Origin: Pseudomonas vancouverensis
GTDB lineage: Bacteria > Pseudomonadota > Gammaproteobacteria > Pseudomonadales > Pseudomonadaceae
DNA: 64,000 nucleotides
Direction of reading: 5' to 3'
Assembly (NCBI RefSeq): GCF_004348895.1
Contig: NZ_RRZK01000035.1
Span: 124,001 to 188,000 of the forward strand
Each line of letters begins with the position of its first letter. The first letter of the stretch is position 1. Shown here piece after piece: positions 25,746 to 35,381 of the stretch. Position numbers and translations under genes: made by a program. Below the pieces are notes generated by a model that saw only the letters and a program-made list of their open reading frames with translations, was not told where the DNA came from and made no database searches.

Positions 25746-27571
25746 CGATCTTTCTCCGAAGATTTCAGCCACCACGCATTCAAGCCCAATGTGTAGGGCG
25801 GCGTGGTGACAAAGGCGAACCGGTTGCGGTACGCCAGGCGGTGATAATTGAGGTACCAGTTGGGAATGATGTAGTGCTGCCACAGCAGCACGCGGTCGAG
25901 GGCCTTGCCGGCGGCCACCTGTTCATCGCGGTTTTGTGCGGCGAGCAATTGTTCGAGCAAATGGTCGACCACCGGATTGGCAATGCCGGCGTAATTCTTG
26001 CTGCCCTTGACCGAAGCCTGGCTGGAGTGAAAGTACTGCCACTGTTCCAGCCCGGGACTCAAGGTCTGGTTGAGCGTCATCAGGATCATGTCGAAGTCGA
26101 ATTGATCCAGCCGTTGTTTGTATTGGGCCCGGTCGACCGTGCGCAGCCTTGCATCGACGCCGATGCTGGCGAGATTCTCGACATAGGGCTGGAGGATGCG
26201 CTCCAGGTTCGGATTGACCAGCAGCAGTTCCAGGCGTAGCGGCTGCCCGGCGGCGTTTTGCAGGCGCTGGCCGTTGAGTTTCCAGCCCGCTTCGGCGAGC
26301 AGGCCAAGGGCCTTGCGCAAGGTCTCCCGGGGAATGCCGCGGCCATCGGTTTGCGCCAGGCTGAACGGTTCGGTAAACAGCCTGGCCGGCAGTTGTTCGC
26401 GATAGGGCTTGAGCATCAGCCATTCATGGCCGATCGGTAGGCCCGTGGCGGCAAACTCGCTGTTGGGGTAGTAACTGGTGGCCCGCTGATAGGCGCCGCT
26501 GAACAGCGTGCGGTTGGTCCACTCGAAGTCGAACATCAGCCCCAGCGCCTCGCGGACCTTGGCGTCGGCGAATGTTGGGCGACGGCTGTTGAAGAATAGC
26601 CCCTGGCTCTGGGTCGGGATCTGATGGGGGATCTGCGCCTTGATCACGTCGCCGCGACGGATGGCCGGGAAGTTGTAGCCGGTGTCCCAGTTCTTCGCCT
26701 GATGCTCGATATAAATGTCGAACTCATTGGCCTTGAACGCTTCGAACGCCACGTCGCTGTCGCGATAGAACTCGACTTCCATGCGATCGAAATTGTATTT
26801 GCCGCGGTTGACCGCCAGGTCCTTGCCCCAGTAATCCTTGACCCGCTCAAACACGAGCTGCCGCCCCGGCGTGACCGAGGTGATGCGGTAGGGGCCGCTA
26901 CCCAGCGGTGGTTCGAAGGTGGTGGCCTTGAAATCGCGACCTTTCCAGTAGTGCTGGGGCAGTACCGGCATTTCGCCCAGACGCAGGATCAGCAACGGAT
27001 TACCGGCGCGTTTGAACACGAAGCGGATGCGCTGGGGGTTGAGGACGTCGACCCGTGACACTTCCTGAAGGCTGGTGCGGTACAGCGGATGGCCTTCCTT
27101 GAGCAACACGCGGTAGGAAAATGCCACGTCGTAGGCGGTGATCGGGGTGCCATCGTGGAAGCGTGCTTCGGGTCTGAGATTGAACACCACCCAGCTGCGG
27201 TCCTCGCTGTACTCCACCGACTGGGCGATCAGGCCATAGCTGGACGCCGGCTCGTCGCCCGATGGCGCGTACTGGCCGGTGCCGACCATCAGCGGCTCGT
27301 TGAGTTCGTTGATGCCGTATTGCAGGAAATTCGGTGTGGTGACCGGGCTGGTGCCCTTGAAGGTGTAAGGGTTGAGCGTATCGAAGGTGCCAAACGCCAT
27401 CACCCGCAACGTACCGCCCTTGGGCGCTTGCGGGTTGACCCAGTCGAAGTGGGTGAAACTGGCCGGATACTTGAGGGTGCCGAACTGCGCATAACCATGG
27501 CTTTCGCTGATCGTCGCGCTTGCGGTAGAGCTCAAGGCCAGGCTGATCAGGAACAGGTGCAGACGCTTCAA
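25742..27571 (-). CDS. nppA1: Peptide-binding protein NppA1/YejA-like (first of two), TTG start
   Basis: About 609 residues, a clear paralogue of the next gene (shared patterns such as FDWVNPQAPKGGTLR, RPEARFHDGTPI and RVKDYWGKDLAVNRGKYNFD). The signal peptide KRLHLFLISLALSSTASA is best started from a TTG at 27571, because the frame upstream runs into REP sequence and no ATG fits. Two binding proteins sharing one NppBCD channel is the arrangement of P. aeruginosa nppA1A2BCD. The paralogues differ in many pocket positions, so they may take different peptides (inference). Confidence 0.88.
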   Translation of the reverse strand: MKRLHLFLISLALSSTASATISESHGYAQFGTLKYPASFTHFDWVNPQAPKGGTLRVMAFGTFDTLNPYTFKGTSPVTTPNFLQYGINELNEPLMVGTGQYAPSGDEPASSYGLIAQSVEYSEDRSWVVFNLRPEARFHDGTPITAYDVAFSYRVLLKEGHPLYRTSLQEVSRVDVLNPQRIRFVFKRAGNPLLILRLGEMPVLPQHYWKGRDFKATTFEPPLGSGPYRITSVTPGRQLVFERVKDYWGKDLAVNRGKYNFDRMEVEFYRDSDVAFEAFKANEFDIYIEHQAKNWDTGYNFPAIRRGDVIKAQIPHQIPTQSQGLFFNSRRPTFADAKVREALGLMFDFEWTNRTLFSGAYQRATSYYPNSEFAATGLPIGHEWLMLKPYREQLPARLFTEPFSLAQTDGRGIPRETLRKALGLLAEAGWKLNGQRLQNAAGQPLRLELLLVNPNLERILQPYVENLASIGVDARLRTVDRAQYKQRLDQFDFDMILMTLNQTLSPGLEQWQYFHSSQASVKGSKNYAGIANPVVDHLLEQLLAAQNRDEQVAAGKALDRVLLWQHYIIPNWYLNYHRLAYRNRFAFVTTPPYTLGLNAWWLKSSEKDR

Positions 27572-27697
27572 ATAGGGAATCCGATCCAGGCGGCTTGGGC
27601 TTTGTCGGCCGTACAGTAACAGCTTGTCTGGACAGGAAAAAGACGGGGGTAGCGGGTTCTTGATTGCTGGGGAGGTTGTTCTGCCTGCGCCCATTCT

Positions 27698-27815
27698 GTG
27701 GCGAGGGAGCTTGCTCCCGCTGGGCTGCGCAGCGGCCCCAATACTCTGTTGATATAGCGCTTCGCAGAACTTTCGACGGCTTCGCCGTCGAGCGGGAGCA
27801 AGCTCCCTCGCCACA
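27698..27815. repeat. REPIN of the second REP type (GTGGCGAGGGAGCTTGCTCCCG)
   Basis: GTGGCGAGGGAGCTTGCTCC at 27699 and its inverted copy ending at 27814 flank a short insert with a further palindrome (GACGGCTTCGCCGTC). This REP family differs from the GTGGGAGCGAGCTTG type seen elsewhere in the window. It lies upstream of nppA1. Confidence 0.88.
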
Positions 27816-27840
27816 AAGACTTCCAACGCTGGAAACAATG

Positions 27841-27869
27841 AAAAAGCCCCTGATATCAGGGGCTCGTTT
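27841..27869 (-). terminator. Rho-independent terminator after mltD
   Basis: A perfect 20-base palindrome at 27845-27864 (AGCCCCTGATATCAGGGGCT) lies directly after the mltD stop. On the minus strand it is followed by a run of five T. The flanking T-rich side also suits termination in the other direction. Confidence 0.92.
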
Positions 27870-29300
27870 TTAATGCGGGTTGGAAACCGTCAGCATCTGT
27901 CCAGGCTTCAGCGCCTGACCCACGCGCGGGTTCCAGCGCTTGAGGTGCTGCATCTCGACATTGAAACGTTTGGCAACAATGTACAGCGAGTCACCTTGCT
28001 GGACCTTGTATCGGGTCTGCGGCTTTTTGCTGTTGGCTGCAACCACTGTGTTCACGCGACCTGAGCCACGCTTGACCTCTTCGTGCATGACCAGGGTCTG
28101 GCCGGGCTTGAGGTTCTTGCCGGTCAGCTTGTTCCAGCGTTGCAGATCCTTGACGTCGACCTTGTTGGCCCTGGCAATGGAAGCCAGGTTGTCACCGCGC
28201 TTGACCCGATAGGCGCGCCGCACGGTGGCGACCTTGGTGTCATCGGCGCCGTCGAAGACCGGTTTGAGCGACTTCTTGCTGATCAGTTCCTCGGGACGCA
28301 TGGTCTGCAGGCTGCTGGTCAGCAGTTGCGCCTTGGACGTCGGCACCAGCAGGTGCTGAGGGCCATCGATGGTGGTGCGTTGCTTGAAGGCCGGGTTGAG
28401 CTGGAACAGTTCGTCTTCGTCGATGTTGGCGACTTCAGCAACCTTGGACAGGTCCATGCGCTGATTGATCTCGACGACCTGGAAGTAGGGTTCGTTGGCG
28501 ATCGGGTTGAGGTTCACGCCATAAGCCTCGGGCGACATGACCACTTGCGAGAGGGCCAGCAACTTTGGCACATAGGCCTGGGTTTCCGCCGGCAGCGGCA
28601 GGTTCCAGTAGTCGGTTGGCAGGCCGAGCTTTTCGTTGCGCTCGATGGCCCGGCTGACGGTGCCTTCGCCGGCGTTGTAGGCCGCCAGGGCCAACAGCCA
28701 GTCGCCGTTGAACATGTCGTGCAGACGGGTCAGGTAATCCATGGCCGCGGTGGTCGAGGCGGTAATATCGCGACGGCCATCATAGAAGCGAGTCTGGCGC
28801 AGGTTGAAGTAGCGGCCGGTGGAGGGGATGAATTGCCAAAGACCCACCGCGTCGGCCCGGGAATAGGCCATCGGGTTGTAGGCACTTTCAATCACTGGCA
28901 GCAGCGCCAGTTCCAGCGGCATGTTGCGTTCTTCGAGGCGTTCGACGATGTAATGAATGTAGAGGCTGCCGCGTTCGCCGGCGTTCTCAAGGAAGGAGGG
29001 GTTACTGGCGAACCACAGGCGCTGTTGCTCGATGCGCGGGTTGACGCCCAGCCCGTCCTGCAACTGGAAGCCCTGGCGCATGCGCTCCCAGACATCCTGG
29101 GGAACTTGCGGGCTGGGTTTTTCGCTGAGCCAGATCGGCTTCTGTTTGGCGCGCGCGGCGATGTTGGGCGTATGCGCCGCATCGGTCTGCGGCGCATGGC
29201 TGGAACAGCCCGCCAGAGTGGCGGACACAGCCACCGCGATGGCTTGAGCCAGGCGGGTCAATGCGTCTGAATTGATGGCTTTGCGAGTAGGTGACGACAT
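27870..29300 (-). CDS. mltD: Membrane-bound lytic murein transglycosylase D
   Basis: A 476-residue outer-membrane lipoprotein: signal peptide ending at the lipobox LAGC, then a lytic transglycosylase domain (VIESAYNPMAYSRADAVGLW with the catalytic glutamate, and ALAAYNAGEGTVSRAI), then two LysM peptidoglycan-binding repeats (YRVKRGDNLASIARANKVD and YKVQQGDSLYIVAKRFNVE). It cleaves glycan strands to 1,6-anhydro muropeptides. The ATG at 29300 is preferred over a TTG at 29324. It is convergent with nothing nearby and is transcribed after gloB on the same strand. Confidence 0.94.
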   Translation of the reverse strand: MSSPTRKAINSDALTRLAQAIAVAVSATLAGCSSHAPQTDAAHTPNIAARAKQKPIWLSEKPSPQVPQDVWERMRQGFQLQDGLGVNPRIEQQRLWFASNPSFLENAGERGSLYIHYIVERLEERNMPLELALLPVIESAYNPMAYSRADAVGLWQFIPSTGRYFNLRQTRFYDGRRDITASTTAAMDYLTRLHDMFNGDWLLALAAYNAGEGTVSRAIERNEKLGLPTDYWNLPLPAETQAYVPKLLALSQVVMSPEAYGVNLNPIANEPYFQVVEINQRMDLSKVAEVANIDEDELFQLNPAFKQRTTIDGPQHLLVPTSKAQLLTSSLQTMRPEELISKKSLKPVFDGADDTKVATVRRAYRVKRGDNLASIARANKVDVKDLQRWNKLTGKNLKPGQTLVMHEEVKRGSGRVNTVVAANSKKPQTRYKVQQGDSLYIVAKRFNVEMQHLKRWNPRVGQALKPGQMLTVSNPH

Positions 29301-29399
29301 TGGCTGGAAGTAAGTTCCGGGCAAAAATGTCGGGCGATTCTAGAAAGCACACCCTGCGCGGTCAACCATTGAGAATTTCAGGGCCGACAGGCAGCCCTG

Positions 29400-30167
29400 T
29401 CAGAACGTGTCTTTCCAGGCCCGCAGTGCCGCAAAAACCGCACTCGGAGCCCGGTTATCGGTGCCGGTCCGTTCGTCCGCTTTTTGTTTAACGGATGTTT
29501 CACCGGTGCGCAAAAAAGGGTTCGTCAGCTTTTCCAGCGCCAGTGTCGTCGGCAGCGTCATGATCCCGGCTTGCCGTTTGCGCGTGACTTCGGCAAGGCG
29601 TTCGGCGGTATCCGGGTTGCCGGGTTCGACGGCCGCGGCGAATTTCAGATTGCTCAGGGTGTATTCGTGGGTGCAGTAGACGAGGGTGTCTTCCGGCAAC
29701 GCGGCCAGGCGTGACAGCGAGGCGTGCATTTGCTCCGGTGTGCCCTCGAACAGGCGCCCGCAGCCGGCGGCAAACAGCGTGTCGCCACAGAACAGCAGGC
29801 CATGATGGTAATAAGCTATATGTCCCAGGGTATGGCCGGGGACCGCGTAGACATCAAAATCCAGGCCGAGCACCTGAACCTTATCGTTGTCATGCAGGGC
29901 CACGTCACGCGCCGGGATGCGTTCGCTGGCAGGGCCATAGACCGTTGCGTCCGTCGCCTTCTTCAGCTGTTCGACGCCGCCGACGTGGTCATGATGGTGA
30001 TGTGTGATCAGAATATCACTCAGTACCCAACCCGGATTGGCCGTCAGCCAGGCTTGTACAGGGCCGGCATCACCCGGGTCGACGACCGCGCAGCGTTTGC
30101 TGGCGTGGTCTTGTAACAACCAGATGTAGTTGTCGGTGAAGGCGGGCAGGGCTGTGATCTGTATCAT
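29400..30167 (-). CDS. gloB: Hydroxyacylglutathione hydrolase (glyoxalase II)
   Basis: A 255-residue metallo-beta-lactamase-fold enzyme that hydrolyses S-lactoylglutathione to D-lactate and glutathione in methylglyoxal detoxification. The metal-binding motif is ITHHHHDHVGG, and further ligands lie in PGHTLGHIAYYH, CGDTLFAAGCGRLFEG and YCTHEYT. The length is standard. It is divergent from the methyltransferase gene, with 65 bases between starts. Confidence 0.95.
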   Translation of the reverse strand: MIQITALPAFTDNYIWLLQDHASKRCAVVDPGDAGPVQAWLTANPGWVLSDILITHHHHDHVGGVEQLKKATDATVYGPASERIPARDVALHDNDKVQVLGLDFDVYAVPGHTLGHIAYYHHGLLFCGDTLFAAGCGRLFEGTPEQMHASLSRLAALPEDTLVYCTHEYTLSNLKFAAAVEPGNPDTAERLAEVTRKRQAGIMTLPTTLALEKLTNPFLRTGETSVKQKADERTGTDNRAPSAVFAALRAWKDTF

Positions 30168-30232
30168 CGTCGGATTCGCCAAGCGGAAAACAATGGCGCA
30201 TCTTAGAACTTCCTGGCGCGTTGGAGAATGCA

Positions 30233-30991
30233 ATGACTGATAAAGCGTTCGCACAGGCCGATCCCGACTGGCTGGCGTTGATCAGCGCGGCCCGTGAATG
30301 GCTGGAAGGTCCCCTTGGGCAATTTCTGCTCGACGAAGAGCGGCGCATGCTCGAGGACGAACTCGGGCGGTTCTTCGGCGGCTACCTGGTGCACTACGGT
30401 CCTTCGGCGCAGACGCCGCCTTCGGCACCGCAGGTGCAGCGCAATGTGCGCCTGGGGGCGCCGTTGCCGGGCGTCGAGATTGTCTGCGAAGAGCAGGCCT
30501 GGCCCCTGAGCGAACATGCCGCCGATGTAGTTGTCCTGCAGCACGGCCTGGATTTCTGCCTGTCACCCCACGGTTTGCTCCGTGAAGCCGCCAGCAGCGT
30601 GCGGCCCGGCGGGCACCTGCTGATCATCGGGATCAACCCCTGGAGCAGCTGGGGCCTGCGCCATGTGTTCGCCCAGGACGCCTTGCGCAAGGCGCGCTGC
30701 ATTTCGCCCTCGCGGGTCGCCGACTGGCTGAACCTGCTGGGCTTTGCGCTGGAGAAACGGCGCTTCGGGTGCTATCGTCCGCCGCTTGCTTCACCCGCCT
30801 GGCAATCACGCCTGGCCGGTTGGGAGCGTAAAGCGGGTGACTGGCAACTGTCCGGTGGTGGCTTCTATCTATTGGTGGCACGCAAGATCGTGGTCGGCTT
30901 GCGACCGGTGCGCCAGGAGCGTCGCGAACCGATGGGCAAGCTGATCCCGCTGCCGATGGCCAAGGTCAACCGGCGCAACATCGAACCTTGA
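30233..30991 (+). CDS. Class I SAM-dependent methyltransferase
   Basis: A 252-residue protein of the Methyltransf_11 type. The recognisable core is WPLSEHAADVVVLQHGLDFC and VRPGGHLLIIGINPWSSWGL, but the glycine-rich SAM motif I is weak, so catalytic activity is less certain. This gene is conserved between gloB and rnhA in Pseudomonas; its substrate is unknown. The ATG at 30233 has GGAGA upstream. Confidence 0.85.
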   Translation: MTDKAFAQADPDWLALISAAREWLEGPLGQFLLDEERRMLEDELGRFFGGYLVHYGPSAQTPPSAPQVQRNVRLGAPLPGVEIVCEEQAWPLSEHAADVVVLQHGLDFCLSPHGLLREAASSVRPGGHLLIIGINPWSSWGLRHVFAQDALRKARCISPSRVADWLNLLGFALEKRRFGCYRPPLASPAWQSRLAGWERKAGDWQLSGGGFYLLVARKIVVGLRPVRQERREPMGKLIPLPMAKVNRRNIEP

Positions 30992-31080
30992 TTTTCTGAT
31001 TTTTTCCGGCCGGGCACGTCCCGGCTTCGGGCGTCGTCGGTCTGCAATCGGCGAGCCCCTGCATTTCTGGACAGACTGGC

Positions 31081-31533
31081 ATGAGCGATAGCGTAGAACT
31101 CTTCACCGACGGCGCCTGCAAGGGCAATCCCGGCCCAGGCGGCTGGGGCGCATTGCTGGTGTGCAAGGGCGTTGAAAAGGAACTCTGGGGCGGCGAAGCC
31201 AATACCACCAACAACCGCATGGAGTTGATGGGTGCGATCCGCGGCCTGGAAGAACTCAAGCGCCCTTGCGAGGTGCTGCTGGTGACCGACTCACAGTACG
31301 TGATGAAAGGCATCAACGAGTGGATGGACAACTGGAAGAAGCGCGGCTGGAAAACCGCGGCTAAAGAACCGGTTAAAAATGCTGACCTGTGGAAACAGCT
31401 CGACGAACAGGTCAACCGCCACAAAGTGACCTGGAAGTGGGTACGCGGGCACATCGGCCATCACGGTAACGAACGTGCCGACCAATTGGCCAACCGTGGC
31501 GTGGATGAAGTGCGCGGGTATAAGCAGGGCTGA
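31081..31533 (+). CDS. rnhA: Ribonuclease HI
   Basis: A 150-residue enzyme that degrades the RNA strand of RNA-DNA hybrids. The acidic active-site set is visible in LFTDGACKGNPGPGGWG, NNRMELMGAIRGLE, VTDSQYV and GNERADQLAN, with the conserved HIGHHGN histidine. It lies 81 bases before dnaQ in the usual rnhA-dnaQ pair, linking Okazaki primer removal and proofreading. Confidence 0.96.
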   Translation: MSDSVELFTDGACKGNPGPGGWGALLVCKGVEKELWGGEANTTNNRMELMGAIRGLEELKRPCEVLLVTDSQYVMKGINEWMDNWKKRGWKTAAKEPVKNADLWKQLDEQVNRHKVTWKWVRGHIGHHGNERADQLANRGVDEVRGYKQG

Positions 31534-31614
31534 TTTGCGTCTACCTGAATCACTCCAGCAAGCGTGTTAACATCGCCGCCTTTACCTGATTGACCGATTG
31601 AGAGCTGAGCACTG

Positions 31615-32373
31615 ATGGCCACCAGATCCGTTGTACTCGATACCGAAACCACCGGCATGCCGGTGACCGACGGCCACCGGATTATCGAAATCGGTTGTGT
31701 CGAGTTGATCGGCCGGCGCCTGACCGGGCGGCACTTTCACGTTTACCTGCAACCGGACCGCGAAAGTGACGAGGGCGCCATCGGCGTCCACGGTATTACC
31801 AACGAGTTCCTGGTGGGCAAACCGCGTTTTGCCGAAGTGGCCGAAGAGTTCTTCGAGTTCATCAAGGGCGCGCAGCTGATCATCCATAACGCGGCGTTCG
31901 ACGTTGGCTTCATCAACAACGAATTCGCCCTGATGGGCCAGCAAGACCGCGCCGACATCACCCAGCACTGCTCGATCCTCGACACCCTGATGATGGCCCG
32001 GGAACGTCATCCGGGTCAGCGCAACAGTCTCGATGCCTTGTGCAAACGCTACGGCGTCGACAACTCCGGCCGTGAACTGCACGGCGCCTTGCTCGACTCC
32101 GAGATTCTCGCCGACGTCTACCTGACCATGACCGGCGGCCAGACCAGCCTGTCCCTGGCCGGTAACGCCTCGGACGGTAATGGCTCGGGTGAAGGTGCTG
32201 ACAACTCGGCCACCGAGATCCGCCGCCTGCCTGCCGACCGCCAGCCAACACGGATTATCCGCGCCAGCGAAGATGATCTGGCCAGGCACGCCGCACGCCT
32301 TGAAATCATCGGCAAATCCGCCGGCGCACCGGCACTGTGGGTGCAGTTGGCCGAGGCCGAAGCCCAGGCTTGA
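31615..32373 (+). CDS. dnaQ: DNA polymerase III epsilon subunit (3'-5' proofreading exonuclease)
   Basis: A 252-residue DEDDh exonuclease. ExoI is VLDTETTGM, ExoII is IHNAAFDVGFINNE, and ExoIII is HGALLDSEILADVYLTMTGG with the conserved histidine and aspartate. The C-terminal tail after about residue 190 should bind the alpha subunit. It proofreads replication errors as part of the polymerase III core. The length is normal for Pseudomonas. Confidence 0.96.
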   Translation: MATRSVVLDTETTGMPVTDGHRIIEIGCVELIGRRLTGRHFHVYLQPDRESDEGAIGVHGITNEFLVGKPRFAEVAEEFFEFIKGAQLIIHNAAFDVGFINNEFALMGQQDRADITQHCSILDTLMMARERHPGQRNSLDALCKRYGVDNSGRELHGALLDSEILADVYLTMTGGQTSLSLAGNASDGNGSGEGADNSATEIRRLPADRQPTRIIRASEDDLARHAARLEIIGKSAGAPALWVQLAEAEAQA

Positions 32374-32496
32374 TCCTTTCATCAATGGGACACTCCGTGA
32401 CCCATTTCGGGGCGTTCTGCTCGCTACATCGGCTGCAACACTCTACCCTGAGGTGATTGGCAGGCTCTGATCTGCCGCCTCAGGACACTGAGCCCC

Positions 32497-34752
32497 ATGT
32501 ATAAAGATTTGAAATTTCCGGTGTTGATCGTCCATCGCGACATCAAGTCGGACAGCGTCGCGGGCGATCGCGTGCGCGGTATTGCCAGGGAGCTGGAGCA
32601 GGAAGGTTTCAGTGTGGTGTCGGCGGTGGACTACAGCGAAGGGCGCCTGGTCGCATCGACTTACCACGGGCTGTCTTGCATGTTGATCGCGTCGGAAGAC
32701 GCCAGCACCCATTCGCATTTATTACAAAATATGGCCGAACTCATTGGCCTCGCGCGAGTGCGTGCACCTGATCTGCCGATTTTCGCCCTCGGCGAAAAAG
32801 TGACCCTGGAAAACGCACCGGCCGACGCGATGGCCGAGCTGAATCAGTTGCGCGGCATTCTGTACCTGTTCGAAGACACGGTTCCCTTCCTCGCCCGCCA
32901 AGTTGCCCGGGCCGCGCGCAAGTACCTTGATGGACTGCTGCCACCGTTCTTCAAGGCGCTGGTGCAACATACCGCCGACTCCAACTATTCCTGGCACACC
33001 CCCGGGCATGGCGGTGGAGTGGCGTACCACAAAAGTCCGGTCGGGCAGGCTTTTCACCAGTTTTTCGGGGAGAACACCCTGCGTTCCGACTTGTCGGTGT
33101 CGGTCCCCGAGCTCGGCTCCCTGCTCGATCACACCGGACCCCTGGCGGAAGCTGAAGCGCGAGCGGCGCGCAACTTCGGCGCCGATCACACCTTTTTCGT
33201 GATCAATGGCACTTCTACGGCCAACAAGATCGTCTGGCATTCCATGGTCGCCCGGGATGACTTGGTGCTGGTGGATCGCAATTGCCACAAGTCGGTGCTG
33301 CACTCGATCATCATGACCGGCGCCATCCCGTTGTACTTGTGCCCGGAGCGCAATGAGCTGGGGATCATCGGACCGATTCCCCTCAGCGAATTCAGCGCCG
33401 AGTCGATCCAGGCCAAGATCGACGCCAGTCCATTGACCAAGGGGCGGGCGCCCAAGGTCAAGCTGGCGGTCGTGACCAACTCGACCTACGACGGGCTCTG
33501 TTACAACGCCGAGCTGATCCGTCAGCAGTTGGGCCGCAGCGTTGAAGTCCTGCATTTCGACGAAGCCTGGTACGCCTATGCCGCGTTTCATGAATTCTTC
33601 GCCGGGCGTTATGGCATGGGCACGACGCGTGACGAACATAGCCCGCTGGTGTTCACCACCCATTCCACCCACAAATTGCTGGCGGCATTCAGCCAGGCGT
33701 CGATGATCCATGTACGCGATGGCGGCGCCCGGAAACTGGACCGCGATCGTTTCAACGAAGCGTTCATGATGCACATCTCGACGTCGCCGCAGTACGGCAT
33801 CATCGCCTCGCTGGATGTGGCGTCGGCGATGATGGAAGGCCCGGCCGGGCGCTCGCTGTTGCAGGAAATGTTCGACGAAGCCCTGAGCTTTCGCCGGGCG
33901 CTGGCCAATCTGCGCCAGCACATCGATGCCGATGATTGGTGGTTCTCGATCTGGCAGCCGCCCACGGCGCAGGGCATCGAACGTGTGGTCACCGAGGATT
34001 GGTTGCTGCAGCCCGATGCCGACTGGCATGGTTTCGGTGAGGTGACGGACGATTACGTGCTGCTCGACCCGATCAAGGTCACGCTGGTCATGCCAGGGCT
34101 CACGGCGGGCGGTGCGCTCAGTGAGCGGGGCATTCCGGCGGCGGTGGTCAGCAAGTTCCTCTGGGAACGCGGTCTGGTGGTCGAAAAGACCGGGCTGTAT
34201 TCCTTCCTGGTGTTGTTCTCCATGGGCATTACCAAGGGCAAGTGGAGCACGCTGCTTACCGAGTTGCTGGAGTTCAAGCGCAGTTATGACGCCAACGTCA
34301 GCCTCGCGCATTGCCTGCCGTGCGTGACCAGGGAAAACGCCTCGCGTTACCAGGGCCTGGGCCTGCGGGATCTGTGCGATCAACTGCATGCCTGCTATCA
34401 CAGCAATGCCACGGCCAGGCACCTCAAGCGCATGTACACAGTGCTGCCGGAAGTCGCGATGAAACCGGCGGACGCCTATGATCATCTGGTGCGGGGCGAA
34501 GTTGAAGCGGTGTCGATCGACGCGCTGCAAGGGCGGATCGCCGCGGTGATGCTGGTGCCATACCCGCCGGGTATCCCGTTGATCATGCCTGGCGAGCGTT
34601 TTACCGAGTCGACCCGCTCGATCATCGACTACCTGGCCTTCGCCAGGACGTTCGATAGCCAATTCCCGGGGTTCGTTGCTGATGTGCACGGATTGCAACA
34701 TGAAGATGAGGGCAATGGGCGGCACTACACCGTCGATTGCATCAAGGAGTGA
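32497..34752 (+). CDS. ldcA: Lysine decarboxylase, LdcA-type (class I Orn/Lys/Arg decarboxylase)
   Basis: A 751-residue PLP enzyme with an N-terminal wing domain, a PLP-binding core and a C-terminal domain. The PLP lysine is in THSTHKLLAAFS (Lys393) and the cofactor histidine region in NGTSTANKIVWHS. It decarboxylates lysine to cadaverine. Both length and sequence resemble P. aeruginosa LdcA, which is induced by arginine through ArgR and starts the main lysine-catabolic route there. The following acetyltransferase gene starts 14 bases after its stop, so they are one operon. Confidence 0.93.
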   Translation: MYKDLKFPVLIVHRDIKSDSVAGDRVRGIARELEQEGFSVVSAVDYSEGRLVASTYHGLSCMLIASEDASTHSHLLQNMAELIGLARVRAPDLPIFALGEKVTLENAPADAMAELNQLRGILYLFEDTVPFLARQVARAARKYLDGLLPPFFKALVQHTADSNYSWHTPGHGGGVAYHKSPVGQAFHQFFGENTLRSDLSVSVPELGSLLDHTGPLAEAEARAARNFGADHTFFVINGTSTANKIVWHSMVARDDLVLVDRNCHKSVLHSIIMTGAIPLYLCPERNELGIIGPIPLSEFSAESIQAKIDASPLTKGRAPKVKLAVVTNSTYDGLCYNAELIRQQLGRSVEVLHFDEAWYAYAAFHEFFAGRYGMGTTRDEHSPLVFTTHSTHKLLAAFSQASMIHVRDGGARKLDRDRFNEAFMMHISTSPQYGIIASLDVASAMMEGPAGRSLLQEMFDEALSFRRALANLRQHIDADDWWFSIWQPPTAQGIERVVTEDWLLQPDADWHGFGEVTDDYVLLDPIKVTLVMPGLTAGGALSERGIPAAVVSKFLWERGLVVEKTGLYSFLVLFSMGITKGKWSTLLTELLEFKRSYDANVSLAHCLPCVTRENASRYQGLGLRDLCDQLHACYHSNATARHLKRMYTVLPEVAMKPADAYDHLVRGEVEAVSIDALQGRIAAVMLVPYPPGIPLIMPGERFTESTRSIIDYLAFARTFDSQFPGFVADVHGLQHEDEGNGRHYTVDCIKE

Positions 34753-34766
34753 GGACCTTTCCCAGT

Positions 34767-35381
34767 ATGCAGCCGCAAATCAATCCAACTCATCCAGGGT
34801 TGTCCGTACGCGTGGCCGATGACGGTTTCGCGGCCTACATCTGGGGCAGTGATTTCAGTTTTGAAGTCGCGGCCTATGGCGCGGTGCAAATCGGCAGCCC
34901 GGTAGCGCAGTGGCCGATAACGCCCATCACCCCGTATCGCAAGTGTTATGGCATCGATCCGGAAGAGTTCAGCAGTTTTCGCGATGCCGCGGACAGTGCG
35001 ATTTTCATGGCTTATCTCGATGACCAACCGGTGGGGCATCTGGTGATCAGCACCAATTGGAATGGCTTTGCCCACATCGACGAACTGGCCGTGCACGCTC
35101 CGGCCCGACGGCACGGTGTGGCCAAGGCATTGCTGGATGTCGCGCAGTTCTGGAGCCGCAAGAAGAAGCTGCCCGGCATCATGCTCGAAACCCAGAACAA
35201 CAATCTCGGTGCCTGTAGGCTCTATGAACGGTGCGGTTATGTGGTGGGCGGGATCGATCACCTGCGTTATCGCGGCATCGATCCGAACACCGCCGAAGTG
35301 GCAGTGTTCTGGTATCGATTGTTCGAGAACCCGTTGGAAAATCCGTTCAGCTCGTCAGCATCGCCACGGCTTGTTCCGTGA
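34767..35381 (+). CDS. GNAT-family acetyltransferase downstream of ldcA
   Basis: A 204-residue N-acetyltransferase with the acetyl-CoA motif VHAPARRHGVAKALLD and the later LETQNNNLGACRLYERCGYV, a pattern close to streptothricin acetyltransferases. The fixed position after ldcA suggests an amine or lysine-type substrate (inference). ATG 34767 is chosen; the frame upstream starts with a TTG inside ldcA. Its last 35 bases overlap the 3' end of the convergent LysR gene, so the two transcripts are antisense at their ends. Confidence 0.83.
   Translation: MQPQINPTHPGLSVRVADDGFAAYIWGSDFSFEVAAYGAVQIGSPVAQWPITPITPYRKCYGIDPEEFSSFRDAADSAIFMAYLDDQPVGHLVISTNWNGFAHIDELAVHAPARRHGVAKALLDVAQFWSRKKKLPGIMLETQNNNLGACRLYERCGYVVGGIDHLRYRGIDPNTAEVAVFWYRLFENPLENPFSSSASPRLVP

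Noticed and set aside
32722..34725. Long open frame (667 codons) antisense to ldcA
   Set aside because: It mirrors the high-GC codon pattern of ldcA, has no ribosome site, and its composition (very rich in Arg, His, Gln) is not protein-like.
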